From NCBI RefSeq assembly GCF_009746565.1, contig NZ_WRPN01000011.1:1-64000 (forward strand): a stretch of DNA of 64,000 nt, read 5' to 3'. Source of the DNA: Mariniflexile maritimum (GTDB lineage: Bacteria > Bacteroidota > Bacteroidia > Flavobacteriales > Flavobacteriaceae). Shown here piece by piece: positions 52,208 to 60,739 of the stretch. Below the pieces are notes generated by a model. It saw only the letters and a program-made list of their open reading frames with translations. It did not search any database and was not told the DNA's origin. The position numbers were made by a program, and so were the translations under genes. The first letter of the stretch is position 1; each line of letters opens with the position of its first letter.

Positions 52208-52987
52208 ATGAAAACCCACGCCTTTAAACTTTTAGTTGCTTTTTTAGTGCTTCAACCACTACTTTTCGCGCAGTCTAAAGGCATGGTTTCCATTAAAGGA
52301 AGTCGGTATATCCCGCTTTACGGTCGCGATTCCACGGTAGTTGAGGTTTCGGATTTTGAAATGGACGCCTATCCTGTTACCAACAAGGATTATGTAGATT
52401 TTGTAAAAAAATATCCAAAATGGCGCAAATCGAAAGTTATTAAACTATTTGCCGATAACAGTTATTTGTCCAACTGGAAAAACGACCTAGAATTGAAGGA
52501 TTCTGAAAAACCAAACAGCCCCGTAACCTATGTTTCGTGGTTTGCGGCTAAAGAATACTGCGAATGTCAAGGCAAACGCCTACCCACGGTCGATGAATGG
52601 GAATATGCTGCCATGGCCGATGAAACCACCAAAGATGCACGCATCAAACCTTCCTACAATGCACAAATCTTGTCGTGGTACGAAGCGCCCCGATCTAACG
52701 AAAACACAATTGGGAACCATCCAAAAAATGTGTGGGGCGTTTACGATTTGCACGGACTGGTTTGGGAATGGACACAAGATTTCAATTCGGTTCTCATAAC
52801 GGGCGAATCCAGAAAAGATTCCGACAAGGACAGTAAGCTGTTTTGTGGAAGCGCTTCCTTAAACGCCACCAATTTAATGAATTACGCCGCCTTTATGCGT
52901 TATGCCATTCGGGGTAGTTTGAAAGCCAAATATTCCATGAAAAACCTTGGTTTTAGATGTGTAAAGGATAGTAAATTAGTGAAATAG
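52208..52987 (+). CDS. nirV: NirV-like formylglycine-generating-enzyme-family protein
   Basis: A 259-residue exported protein with signal peptide ending ..LLFAQ. The body is a SUMF1/FGE-type fold: MVSIKGSRYIPL.., VEVSDFEMDAYPVTNKDYVDFV, PVTYVSWFAAKEYCECQGKRLPTVDEWEYAA, and VWGVYDLHGLVWEWTQDF, ending RYAIRGSLKA..NLGFRCV. A member of this fold, NirV, is repeatedly found directly downstream of nirK in denitrifiers; its function is unproven. Cys residues of true formylglycine enzymes are not clearly positioned here. Spacing to nirK is nine bases. Confidence 0.82.
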   Translation: MKTHAFKLLVAFLVLQPLLFAQSKGMVSIKGSRYIPLYGRDSTVVEVSDFEMDAYPVTNKDYVDFVKKYPKWRKSKVIKLFADNSYLSNWKNDLELKDSEKPNSPVTYVSWFAAKEYCECQGKRLPTVDEWEYAAMADETTKDARIKPSYNAQILSWYEAPRSNENTIGNHPKNVWGVYDLHGLVWEWTQDFNSVLITGESRKDSDKDSKLFCGSASLNATNLMNYAAFMRYAIRGSLKAKYSMKNLGFRCVKDSKLVK

Positions 52988-52992
52988 TTATT

Positions 52993-53027
52993 GGTTATTA
53001 AGGTGATGCCTTACTACCTCAATAACC
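52993..53027 (+). other. Hairpin between nirV and the SCO gene
   Basis: Arms GGTTATTAAGG and CCTCAATAACC with no T tract; possible mRNA processing or stability element. Confidence 0.4.
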
Positions 53028-53043
53028 CAACAACCCAACAACA

Positions 53044-53760
53044 ATGAACTACATAAAATACATTCTGTTAACATTCATCACCGTTTTTACATTTCAAAGT
53101 TGCAATTCCGAAAAAAAATCGAAAGGCGACACTGTTGAAGTCTATCAATGCCCCATGCAATGTGAAGGCGAAAAAACCTATACTGAACCCGGAAGTTGCC
53201 CCGTTTGTAACATGGACTTAAAAGCGGTTGAAAAAACTTCAAAAGTAGAAAATGATGGTGCCATTTCCGAAGAATCCATATTCAATTTAACTTCTCTATG
53301 GCATACCCAAAACGACAAAACCATTCAGCTTAAAGACTTAAAGGGCAAAACCTTGGTAATGGTGATGATTTACACATCCTGTAAAGCGGCGTGCCCACGG
53401 TTGGCCGCAGATATGCGCCACATTGAGGCACAAATTCCAGATGAAAAAATAAAGAACATCCAGTTTGTATTGGTTAGTATCGACCCAAAAGTTGATACGC
53501 CAGAAAAACTAAAAGCCTTTGCCAAAGAAAACGCTATGGATGGTGAACAATGGACCTTCTTGCAAGGTACCGAAAGCGGTGTTCGTGAGTTTGCAAACGT
53601 GCTATCGGTAAAATACAAAGAAATTTCACCCATCGATTTTTCACATTCAAACATCATCAGCGTGTTTAACCCACAAGGTGAATTGGTGCACCAACAGGAA
53701 GGTTTGGGGGTTAACAACGAAACAACCGTACATACCATCCTGGACGTAACAAAAACATAG
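53044..53760 (+). CDS. SCO1/SenC copper chaperone with N-terminal heavy-metal-binding domain
   Basis: A 238-residue lipoprotein (FQSC lipobox). Residues about 35-65 form a heavy-metal-binding domain, YQCPMQCEGEKTYTEPG and CPVCNMDL. The SCO thioredoxin fold follows with the copper pair in YTSCKAACPRLAADM (CxxxC, about residues 112-116) and the conserved His in IDFSHSNIISVF (about 204). SCO proteins load copper into CuA or related sites. The gene sits between nirV and norC, so it probably serves NirK or NosZ CuA maturation rather than an oxidase. norC begins 24 bp later. Confidence 0.9.
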   Translation: MNYIKYILLTFITVFTFQSCNSEKKSKGDTVEVYQCPMQCEGEKTYTEPGSCPVCNMDLKAVEKTSKVENDGAISEESIFNLTSLWHTQNDKTIQLKDLKGKTLVMVMIYTSCKAACPRLAADMRHIEAQIPDEKIKNIQFVLVSIDPKVDTPEKLKAFAKENAMDGEQWTFLQGTESGVREFANVLSVKYKEISPIDFSHSNIISVFNPQGELVHQQEGLGVNNETTVHTILDVTKT

Positions 53761-53784
53761 AATACTAATCAAATCTAAATAAAT

Positions 53785-54219
53785 ATGTTATCAAAAAAAC
53801 AAGCACGTGCCTTTTTTCTTGGGGGAACTGTCGTTACTTTTTTAATATTTATTGGCCTTACCATTTACTCGTTCAGTAAAGCCCAAGACCAATCAAATGA
53901 TGAAGAAATAACGGAAGCAGTTGTTCGCGGAAAAGATCTTTGGGAAGCCAATAACTGTATGGGGTGCCATACCGTATTAGGCGAAGGAGCCTATTATGCT
54001 CCAGAATTGACAAAAGTAATCGACCGACGAGGTGCAGGTTACGTTACAGCCGTTTTAATGACCCCCGTTTCTTGGGAGCCTAACGGACGGAAAATGGTTG
54101 CCTACGGCTTTTCAAAAGAAGAAGCCAACGACCTGATTGCCTTTTTTGAATGGATTGGCAAAATTGACCTAAATGGCTTCGACCGCGTAGTATCACCATT
54201 ATCAAAAGACGAAAACTAA
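53785..54219 (+). CDS. norC: Nitric oxide reductase cytochrome c subunit NorC
   Basis: Membrane-anchored electron-entry subunit of cNOR. An N-terminal helix (about residues 8-30) is followed by one cytochrome c domain with CMGCH (58-62, in NNCMGCHTVLGEGAYYAPEL) and a probable Met ligand in NGRKMVAYGF. Length of 144 residues is normal. norB follows after 16 bp. Confidence 0.95.
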   Translation: MLSKKQARAFFLGGTVVTFLIFIGLTIYSFSKAQDQSNDEEITEAVVRGKDLWEANNCMGCHTVLGEGAYYAPELTKVIDRRGAGYVTAVLMTPVSWEPNGRKMVAYGFSKEEANDLIAFFEWIGKIDLNGFDRVVSPLSKDEN

Positions 54220-54235
54220 ACTAAAAATTATACAA

Positions 54236-55576
54236 ATGAAATATAAATCACAAAAAGTAGCGTATTGGTTTTTTGCGCTCTCCATGTTATTGTTTGGGCT
54301 TCAAATAGTATATGGTTTTATAATGGGTTTTGCACACGCCGGTATGGATGGTTTGCACGATGTTATTCCGTTTAACACAGCAAGGGCGGTACACACTAAT
54401 TTATTGGTGGTTTGGTTATTGTCTGGTTTTATGGGTGCTGCTTACTATATAATACCAGAAGAAGCGCAACACGAATTGGTAAGCGTAAAATTGGCTTATG
54501 TACAGTTAATAAGTTTAGCGGTTGTGGGCGTGGTCGCCATTGTTGGCTATCATTTTAACTATTGGGAAGGACGCAAGTTTTTAGAAATCCCAAGACCTTT
54601 GGATTACCTGGTGGTTGTAAACGTTCTTTTATTTTTAGGACTTATTTTAGTAACGCTTTTTAAAGGAAAACGACGAACCACCACCGCTTTGGTGCTTTCT
54701 ATGGGGCTTCTTTTCGCGGCACTTTTATACTTACCGGGAATGCTCCCTTTTGACAGCCAAGTTAAAGACTCATTCTTTAGATGGTGGGTAGTGCATTTAT
54801 GGGTTGAAGGCGTTTGGGAACTTATTATGGGCGGTATCTTATCTTTCCTTTTAATCAAACTTACAGGGGTTGATAGGGAAGTTATTGAAAAATGGCTGTA
54901 CGTTATTGTTGGGTTAACTTTCTTATCGGGTGTTCTAGGTACTGGCCACCATTACTACTACATAGGGGTAAACAAAATTTGGCTAATCGTGGGCGGTATT
55001 TTCTCTGCGTTAGAGCCTTTAGCCTTTTTGGCCATGGCACTATTTGCGGTTAATATGTACCGAAAAGGTGAAAAAAAACACCCAAATACCTTGGCTTTAT
55101 ACTGGACCCTCGGTGCTGCCATCGTATCGTTTATAGGCGCTGGCCTGTTAGGTTTTGCACATACGTTGCCACAAACCAATTTATATACGCACGGTACGTT
55201 GGTTACCGCCATGCACGGTCACTTAGCGTTTTGGGGCGCTTATGCCATGATCGTTTTGGCCATCATCAGTTATAGTTTGCCTAACCTTACTGGGCGAAAA
55301 TTATACGACAGTTCGTTAGGTCGAATGGCTTTTTGGTTCTCTAATATTGGAATTTTAGGAATGACGGTTGCCTTTGGGGTTGCTGGCGTTGTTCAAGTGT
55401 ATTTGGAGCGGAAATTGAAAATGGAGTTTATGGCAGTTCAAAAGGAAATTGAAATCCACTTCATTGTTTTAATAATCTGCGCTACGTTATTTACTACCGG
55501 AATCATTATGTACATGATAGATTTCTATAAACACGGAACACCAACCGATGAAGCCTTAGAAACAACACCTCATTAA
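54236..55576 (+). CDS. norB: Nitric oxide reductase catalytic subunit NorB
   Basis: Reduces two NO to N2O at a haem b3-FeB site. The 446-residue protein has twelve membrane helices. Key segments are the haem b His in AVHTNLLVVWLLSGFMGAAYY (about residue 50), the FeB site with conserved Glu and His in HLWVEGVWELIMGG (about 185-200), GTGHHYYYIGVNKIW (about 237-251), and the proximal haem ligands in MHGHLAFWGAYAM (about 325-337). It lacks the N-terminal quinol-oxidase extension, consistent with a separate NorC. Confidence 0.96.
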   Translation: MKYKSQKVAYWFFALSMLLFGLQIVYGFIMGFAHAGMDGLHDVIPFNTARAVHTNLLVVWLLSGFMGAAYYIIPEEAQHELVSVKLAYVQLISLAVVGVVAIVGYHFNYWEGRKFLEIPRPLDYLVVVNVLLFLGLILVTLFKGKRRTTTALVLSMGLLFAALLYLPGMLPFDSQVKDSFFRWWVVHLWVEGVWELIMGGILSFLLIKLTGVDREVIEKWLYVIVGLTFLSGVLGTGHHYYYIGVNKIWLIVGGIFSALEPLAFLAMALFAVNMYRKGEKKHPNTLALYWTLGAAIVSFIGAGLLGFAHTLPQTNLYTHGTLVTAMHGHLAFWGAYAMIVLAIISYSLPNLTGRKLYDSSLGRMAFWFSNIGILGMTVAFGVAGVVQVYLERKLKMEFMAVQKEIEIHFIVLIICATLFTTGIIMYMIDFYKHGTPTDEALETTPH

Positions 55577-55593
55577 ATTAATTCAAATAAACT

Positions 55594-55637
55594 AAACCAG
55601 GGTTAACTTTCACACAGATTCTTAGCTCTGGTTTTTT
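55594..55637 (+). terminator. Hairpin between norB and norQ
   Basis: Arms AAACCAGGG and CTCTGGTTT, followed by a T run. Probably partial termination that lowers norQD expression relative to norCB. Confidence 0.65.
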
Positions 55638-55654
55638 ATTAAAATAAGCAACAA

Positions 55655-56428
55655 ATGAATGTACCGTATTATTACGCCATCGATAAGGAATTAGATGTTT
55701 TTGAGCATGCCCATACCTGTAAAATCCCGCTTTTGCTAAAGGGGCCCACAGGCACCGGAAAGTCGCGTTTTGTAGAACACATGGCACATAAATTAAAATC
55801 AGGTTTAATTACCATTTCCTGCCATGAGGAAACATCATCAACCGATTTAATAGGGCGCTTCATTATCAAAGGTGCCGAAACCGTTTGGCTGGATGGCCCC
55901 TTAACTACCGCCGTTAAAAATGGCTCTATTTTCTATCTTGATGAAATTGCCGAAGCGCGACCCGACGTTATTGTTGCCATACATTCCCTAACCGACCACC
56001 GGCGCGAGCTGTTTATTGATAAGTTGGGCGAAACCGTAAAAGCACATGAAAACTTTATGCTTGTTGCATCCTTCAACCCCGGCTATCAACGCGGGTTTAA
56101 AGAGTTGAAACCTTCAACGCGCCAACGCTTTGTCGCACTTTCATTTGCATATCCTGAAGCAAAAATTGAAGCTGAAATTTTAACTTCAGAAACAAACATT
56201 CCCATGGATGTTGCTAAAAAATTGGTAAACATAGCCACAAAAATTAGGAACCTTACCGAACTTGGGCTTACCGAAACGGTTTCAACACGCTTATTGGTAG
56301 ATGCCGCAAAATTAATCCATACTGGGCTGCCAAAACGTTTAGCGGTGCATGTGGCCGTTATTGAGCCTTTAACCGACGATTTGGAAGTGGTTCAAGCACT
56401 TAAAGATTTAAGCGATTTAATGATATGA
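55655..56428 (+). CDS. norQ: NorQ, MoxR-type AAA+ ATPase
   Basis: Activation chaperone that works with NorD to insert the non-haem iron of NorB. Walker A GPTGTGKSRF (about residues 30-39) and Walker B IFYLDEIAEARPDV (about 92-105) are intact, with sensor-type segment LVASFNPGYQRGFKELKPSTRQRF. Length of 257 residues is typical of CbbQ/NirQ/NorQ. norD follows 59 bp downstream. Confidence 0.94.
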   Translation: MNVPYYYAIDKELDVFEHAHTCKIPLLLKGPTGTGKSRFVEHMAHKLKSGLITISCHEETSSTDLIGRFIIKGAETVWLDGPLTTAVKNGSIFYLDEIAEARPDVIVAIHSLTDHRRELFIDKLGETVKAHENFMLVASFNPGYQRGFKELKPSTRQRFVALSFAYPEAKIEAEILTSETNIPMDVAKKLVNIATKIRNLTELGLTETVSTRLLVDAAKLIHTGLPKRLAVHVAVIEPLTDDLEVVQALKDLSDLMI

Positions 56429-56487
56429 AAAGGTTTTTTTCACGCAAAGGCGCGAAGCTTTGAACTTGAAACCATAAACTGAAAAGA

Positions 56488-58263
56488 ATGTTTGAATTCG
56501 AGCCAGATGAATACATATTTACCAAGTTTGCCTTTTTCTTCAAAAAACGGAAAAAGAAAAAAGAGGCAGCACTCGAACATGCCGTAAACTTAAGCGACAT
56601 CAAACCCAGGCTTTCCATTTTTGCCCGTGCCATTACCGGTGAACCCATTGAACTATTTGAGGCCGAACGTGAAGGTGGCTATAAAAACAATAACTTTTTT
56701 TTACCAACAAAATTTTCCGATTTTGAAACCGAGGAAGAAAACCTCTCGTTTTATCTCTTCAGGATCCTCTACCTCGCCATTCAAAAAAATTTAGATTTTA
56801 ATTGGAACGATTCCGCAGAGCACAACACCTCCGAATCGCAGCAAAAAGCTCAAGAAACTTCAGAAGAAGTTTTAAAAGAACTGTTCAATCAATTTCCCAT
56901 AACCGAGAAATACCATCAAAAATTCGTTTCCTTCTATAAAAATAAGGCCACCGAAAAACAACCGGCCGACCTCTCGTTTATTTATGGAAAATGGATGAAA
57001 AACACGCCAGAAGACGATGCCGAAAACCAACTTAAAAACTTTTCGGAAAAAGTAAAAACGGCAAATCAAGAACAACCAAAAACTACTATCAAATCGAGAG
57101 CCGTTGAAGAAATCATCTCGGTTCAAATAGACCAAAAACAAATAGAGGACTCTGTGCTTCAACACCGATTTGAAAAAGTGGAAACTGCCGAAGAGTTTGG
57201 GGGTAATTTTAGGGATATGGACGGTGACGACGATTTGGAGGACCATTCCAACGCGCTCGACGAGGTTCAAATGAAGCACACCGTTCGGGTGGACGATACG
57301 GCACACTCGGTGTATCAAGCCGAATTTACCGAAAACACAACCATCTTGGAAAGTGCAGAAAGTGAGAGCAACGGCCCTTTTATCCATTACGATGAATGGG
57401 ATTATACCAAACGTGCCTACAAAAACGATTTTTGCAAAGTATATCCAAAAACACAGCTAAAAACAGATGTTTCCTATTATAAAAAAACACTTAACGAAAA
57501 CCGCTCCACATTGGTAGGTTTGCGTAAAATGCTTACCACGGTAAACAACAAATACCAGCAACAACGCAGGCAAACACAGGGTGAAGAGTTTGATATTGAT
57601 GCGATAACCGATTTGTTTATCGATGTAAAATCCGGCCATACTCCTTCAGAAAAAATATATCTGTCCAAACGTAAAAAGGAAAAAGACCTGTCCATTTTAT
57701 TGCTGTTGGATATTAGCCTTTCTAGCGATGGTTACGCCGCCGGAAACCGCGTTATTGATGTCGAGAAACAAGTGTCCATTTTGTTTGGCGAAATTTTAAA
57801 TGAGTTTAACATCGATTTCTCTATTGATTGTTTTTATTCTAAAACACGCAACCATTCATCCTATTTAGGCCTAAAAAACTTTGACGAGCATTGGGATACC
57901 GCCAAATACCGCATTGGCGCCATAGAACCCAGTGGTTATACCCGTATTGGTGCGGCACTGCGCCATTCTGGAGCCTTGTTGGATAAGCGCGAAACCAAAA
58001 ACAAATGGGTCATTTTAATATCGGACGGCAAACCAAATGATTACGATAAATACGAAGGCAAATACGGTGTTAACGATGTAAAACAAGCCTTGCGCGAACT
58101 TAACGAACGCCAAATAAACTCGTATGCTTTGGCCATTGAGGCACAAGCCAAATACTATTTGCCCCAAATGTTCGGGCAAAACCACTATCAAATTCTTACC
58201 ACGCCCGTTGAACTGTTACAGTCTATGGTGAAGTTGTATGAAAAAATTAAGCATCAATCATAA
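56488..58263 (+). CDS. norD: NorD, VWA-domain activation protein
   Basis: Partner of NorQ. The 591-residue protein has an N-terminal helical part, an acidic variable middle (about 170-300) and a C-terminal von Willebrand A domain. Its MIDAS metal site is DISLSSDGYAAGNR (about residue 407 on), with the later Thr in EPSGYTRIGAALRH and Asp in LISDGKPNDYDKYEG. Cytoplasmic. Order norQ-norD matches other denitrifiers. Confidence 0.93.
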   Translation: MFEFEPDEYIFTKFAFFFKKRKKKKEAALEHAVNLSDIKPRLSIFARAITGEPIELFEAEREGGYKNNNFFLPTKFSDFETEEENLSFYLFRILYLAIQKNLDFNWNDSAEHNTSESQQKAQETSEEVLKELFNQFPITEKYHQKFVSFYKNKATEKQPADLSFIYGKWMKNTPEDDAENQLKNFSEKVKTANQEQPKTTIKSRAVEEIISVQIDQKQIEDSVLQHRFEKVETAEEFGGNFRDMDGDDDLEDHSNALDEVQMKHTVRVDDTAHSVYQAEFTENTTILESAESESNGPFIHYDEWDYTKRAYKNDFCKVYPKTQLKTDVSYYKKTLNENRSTLVGLRKMLTTVNNKYQQQRRQTQGEEFDIDAITDLFIDVKSGHTPSEKIYLSKRKKEKDLSILLLLDISLSSDGYAAGNRVIDVEKQVSILFGEILNEFNIDFSIDCFYSKTRNHSSYLGLKNFDEHWDTAKYRIGAIEPSGYTRIGAALRHSGALLDKRETKNKWVILISDGKPNDYDKYEGKYGVNDVKQALRELNERQINSYALAIEAQAKYYLPQMFGQNHYQILTTPVELLQSMVKLYEKIKHQS

Positions 58264-58293
58264 ATTAAAATTTTAGCATAATATCCCATCAAA

Positions 58294-59268
58294 ATGAACT
58301 CATTTTTACCCACAGTAGAACAATTACCAAAAGGGCATCCTATAAAAGTATATTACCAGGAAAGCGCCTTAATACAAGATTTGATTTTAGAACTAAACGA
58401 TTCCAACCCTGTTGAAGACTTTCAGAAATATTTCAACATTTTCAATCAATTAACCACCATCGAAAAACGTTTCAAACGAAAAGAAAACCAATTGTTTCCC
58501 TATTTAGAAAAACATAATTGGCACGGGCCATCGCAAGGCATGTGGTCGTTTCACGATAATTTACGCGAGCAAATACGGTTGCTAAACGGCTATAATTCAG
58601 AAAAGAATACCGCAAAAATAACGGAAAACATTCCTTATTTGGTTGAAGGCATAACGCGTTTGCTTACCATTGAAGATGGCCGCTTGTTTCCAAATGCCAT
58701 GGATTTAATTTCGGAAGATGAATGGAAAGAATTTTATATAGGCGACGAGGAAATTGGCTGGATGCTTCCCGAAAAACCATGTCCGTACCCGCCCGTTGAA
58801 GCAACTTATGTGCACCCAAGTCAAGATTTTTCAACCCGCGATCTATCGTTTTCACTAGAAAACACCTTCCATTACGATGAAGGTTACATGACCCCCGAAC
58901 AGGTTAACCTTTTACTCCGTTTCCTGCCCATCGATATCACCTATGTTGACGAAAACGACAAAGTTATTTTTTATAACCGTGGCGACGACCGTGTTTTTGC
59001 ACGTAGCAAAGGTATTATTGGCCGTGAAGTGCGTTTTTGCCATCCGCCAAAAAGTGTGGATATGGTATTGCGTATTGTAGATGAATTTAGGGCGGGCACC
59101 AAAGATGTTGCCGAATTCTGGTTCAACTTTAAAGGTCAGATTATCCATATTCGGTATTTTGCCATTCGCGATAACAACAAGCAATACAAAGGCGTGATTG
59201 AAATGTCGCAAGATATTACAGACATTCAAAAACTACAAGGCGAAAAACGACTATTAGATTGGGATTAA
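58294..59268 (+). CDS. DUF438 hemerythrin-like and PAS-domain protein
   Basis: A 324-residue soluble protein. The N-terminal part (about residues 15-150) is helical with DUF438-type motifs (RFKRKENQLFPYLEKHNWHGPSQGMWSFHDNLRE) and His/Glu residues suited to a diiron site. The C-terminal 120 residues are a PAS domain (IDITYVDENDKVIFYNRGDDRVFARS.., GVIEMSQDITDIQKLQGE). Members are often found near anaerobic respiration genes. Placed between norD and norE, it may sense or scavenge NO or oxygen. No output domain is attached, so the mode of action is open. Confidence 0.85.
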   Translation: MNSFLPTVEQLPKGHPIKVYYQESALIQDLILELNDSNPVEDFQKYFNIFNQLTTIEKRFKRKENQLFPYLEKHNWHGPSQGMWSFHDNLREQIRLLNGYNSEKNTAKITENIPYLVEGITRLLTIEDGRLFPNAMDLISEDEWKEFYIGDEEIGWMLPEKPCPYPPVEATYVHPSQDFSTRDLSFSLENTFHYDEGYMTPEQVNLLLRFLPIDITYVDENDKVIFYNRGDDRVFARSKGIIGREVRFCHPPKSVDMVLRIVDEFRAGTKDVAEFWFNFKGQIIHIRYFAIRDNNKQYKGVIEMSQDITDIQKLQGEKRLLDWD

Positions 59269-59271
59269 AGC

Positions 59272-59853
59272 ATGGAAACACAAGAAATAAACTATAAAAA
59301 TATTTTTTACCCACCCGGTGGCATCTTAATATGGATTATCATATTTTTAGAACTGTTCACTTTTGGTGCAGCTCTTGTTGCCATGGTTTATTATGGCAAA
59401 CAAGCGGTTGAAATATTTCATGCCTCAAGGCTTCAATTAAATGCCACTTTTGGTATGGTAAACACCCTATTTCTGTTAACCAGTGGTTATTTTATGGCTA
59501 TTTCTGTAGAAGCATTAAAGCTAAAAAACACAGATAAATTTAAAAAACTACTCCTAGTAACCATGTTTTTTGGGTTGTGCTTTCTGGGTTTAAAAAGCTT
59601 CGAATATGCCACAAAACTACACGAGGGCTTTGCTATTGGTTACAACACATTTTTCACTTTTTACTGGATGCTTACCTTATTTCATGTTATCCATGTGCTG
59701 GTTGGATTGGTTATTCTAACCTCGGTTTACTTCGGCATTAGCAAAAAAAACAGCACCACAACCCTTGAAGATGTCGAGGCCAGTGCCGCATTTTGGCACA
59801 TGTGCGATTTAATTTGGATCTTACTGTTCCCCATCATTTATTTACTTTTTTAG
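59272..59853 (+). CDS. norE: NorE-like cytochrome c oxidase subunit III homologue
   Basis: A 193-residue five-helix membrane protein of the heme-copper oxidase subunit III family. Recognisable segments are GGILIWIIIFLELFTFGAALVAMV (about residues 15-38), a central LNATFGMVNTLFLLTSGYFMA, FFTFYWMLTLFHVIHVLVGLVIL (about 122-145), and the final EASAAFWHMCDLIWILLFPIIY. In denitrifiers such a protein next to norCB is NorE, an accessory factor for NOR activity. Spacing of two bases to the next gene. Confidence 0.88.
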   Translation: METQEINYKNIFYPPGGILIWIIIFLELFTFGAALVAMVYYGKQAVEIFHASRLQLNATFGMVNTLFLLTSGYFMAISVEALKLKNTDKFKKLLLVTMFFGLCFLGLKSFEYATKLHEGFAIGYNTFFTFYWMLTLFHVIHVLVGLVILTSVYFGISKKNSTTTLEDVEASAAFWHMCDLIWILLFPIIYLLF

Positions 59854-59854
59854 C

Positions 59855-60091
59855 ATGCACAAAACAAGTACCATCGCCTATATCATATTAATAGCGCTTA
59901 CCATCACATCGGCGTTACTTTCAAAATTGGGCACACCGTATGTAGCGCTCCTTATTTTGCTGCTCGCCGTATTCAAGTTTATAGCAATCGCGTTTCAATT
60001 TATGGAACTAAAAAAAGCAAACCCCTTTTGGAAGGTGATGGTTGTTGGGTTTGTGCTGCTTTTTACGGTTATAGTATGGGCCATTAAGTAG
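59855..60091 (+). CDS. norF: NorF-like small membrane protein (oxidase subunit IV type)
   Basis: A 78-residue protein with three helices (about residues 5-24, 27-48 and 55-77). KFIAIAFQFMELKKANPFWK links the last two and is typical of prokaryotic cytochrome oxidase subunit IV and NorF proteins. It starts two bases after norE and is the last gene of the nir-nor run. Confidence 0.82.
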   Translation: MHKTSTIAYIILIALTITSALLSKLGTPYVALLILLLAVFKFIAIAFQFMELKKANPFWKVMVVGFVLLFTVIVWAIK

Positions 60092-60100
60092 CCCTCAAAC

Positions 60101-60184
60101 TCTTTTTTGGGCGTTACCCAAGGGTCGGGCTTTACGCTGTATCTTTTTAAAACGTCATTGCGAGTACGAAGCACGAAGCAATCT
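60101..60184. repeat. Compound dispersed repeat after norF
   Basis: GGGCGTTACCCAAGG, CGGGCTTTACGCTGTATC and then GTCATTGCGAG..CGAAGCAATCT (60154-60184, with an internal duplication of ACGAAGC). The last block is the fourth copy of the repeat that flanks hsdS. Confidence 0.75.
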
Positions 60185-60277
60185 GCCAATATTCAGTTCC
60201 ATCCAAAGTTTGTTCTCCCTAGTTTTAAAAAGGATGCCGCTTCAATCCCTAACGCACATGCCGTTTAGTTACCGTAT

Positions 60278-60739
60278 TTATCTCCAAAATTCATCATCCA
60301 GCTTGTCCACAAAATCAGCCTCCTGATGTATTTTTTCTATATATTCCAATTGCGCTTCGGTGGCCACTTTCTGTATTTCCGGAAACAGCACACGCTCCTC
60401 AAACCTTATATGGGCATCCAGCGTTTCTTCAATGTTGCTTAATGCGGCTGCTATATCTTCATCTACCAAAAACAAGCGTTTTAAACGTCTGTGGTCTGCC
60501 AAGGCGCGTTTTACCAACTCGTTGTCGGCCTCCAAAATGGTAAAAATATGCTGTTCCTCCATATCAAAATGAGGAATAAGATGATTTTTAAAAAACCAAT
60601 CGGCGTAGGTTTTTATTCGATTTGGTTCAATATTCTTGCTAAAACCTGCCCTGATTTTCCAAGACAATAACAATCCGTGATGATGTTCCCTACTTAATGG
60701 TTGTAGCGCTTTATGGCGTTTCATGGGTTTATGCGACAT
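60278..60739 (-). CDS. Hemerythrin-domain protein
   Basis: A 153-residue four-helix protein of the hemerythrin HHE family. Iron ligands are suggested by SREHHHGLLLSW (about residues 16-27), LIPHFDMEEQHIF (about 52-64), ALADHRRLKRL (about 80-90) and HIRFEERVLFPEI (about 112-124). It may bind O2 or NO. Its start overlaps the end of the upstream membrane-protein gene by 11 bp, so the two are co-expressed. Confidence 0.88.
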   Translation of the reverse strand: MSHKPMKRHKALQPLSREHHHGLLLSWKIRAGFSKNIEPNRIKTYADWFFKNHLIPHFDMEEQHIFTILEADNELVKRALADHRRLKRLFLVDEDIAAALSNIEETLDAHIRFEERVLFPEIQKVATEAQLEYIEKIHQEADFVDKLDDEFWR

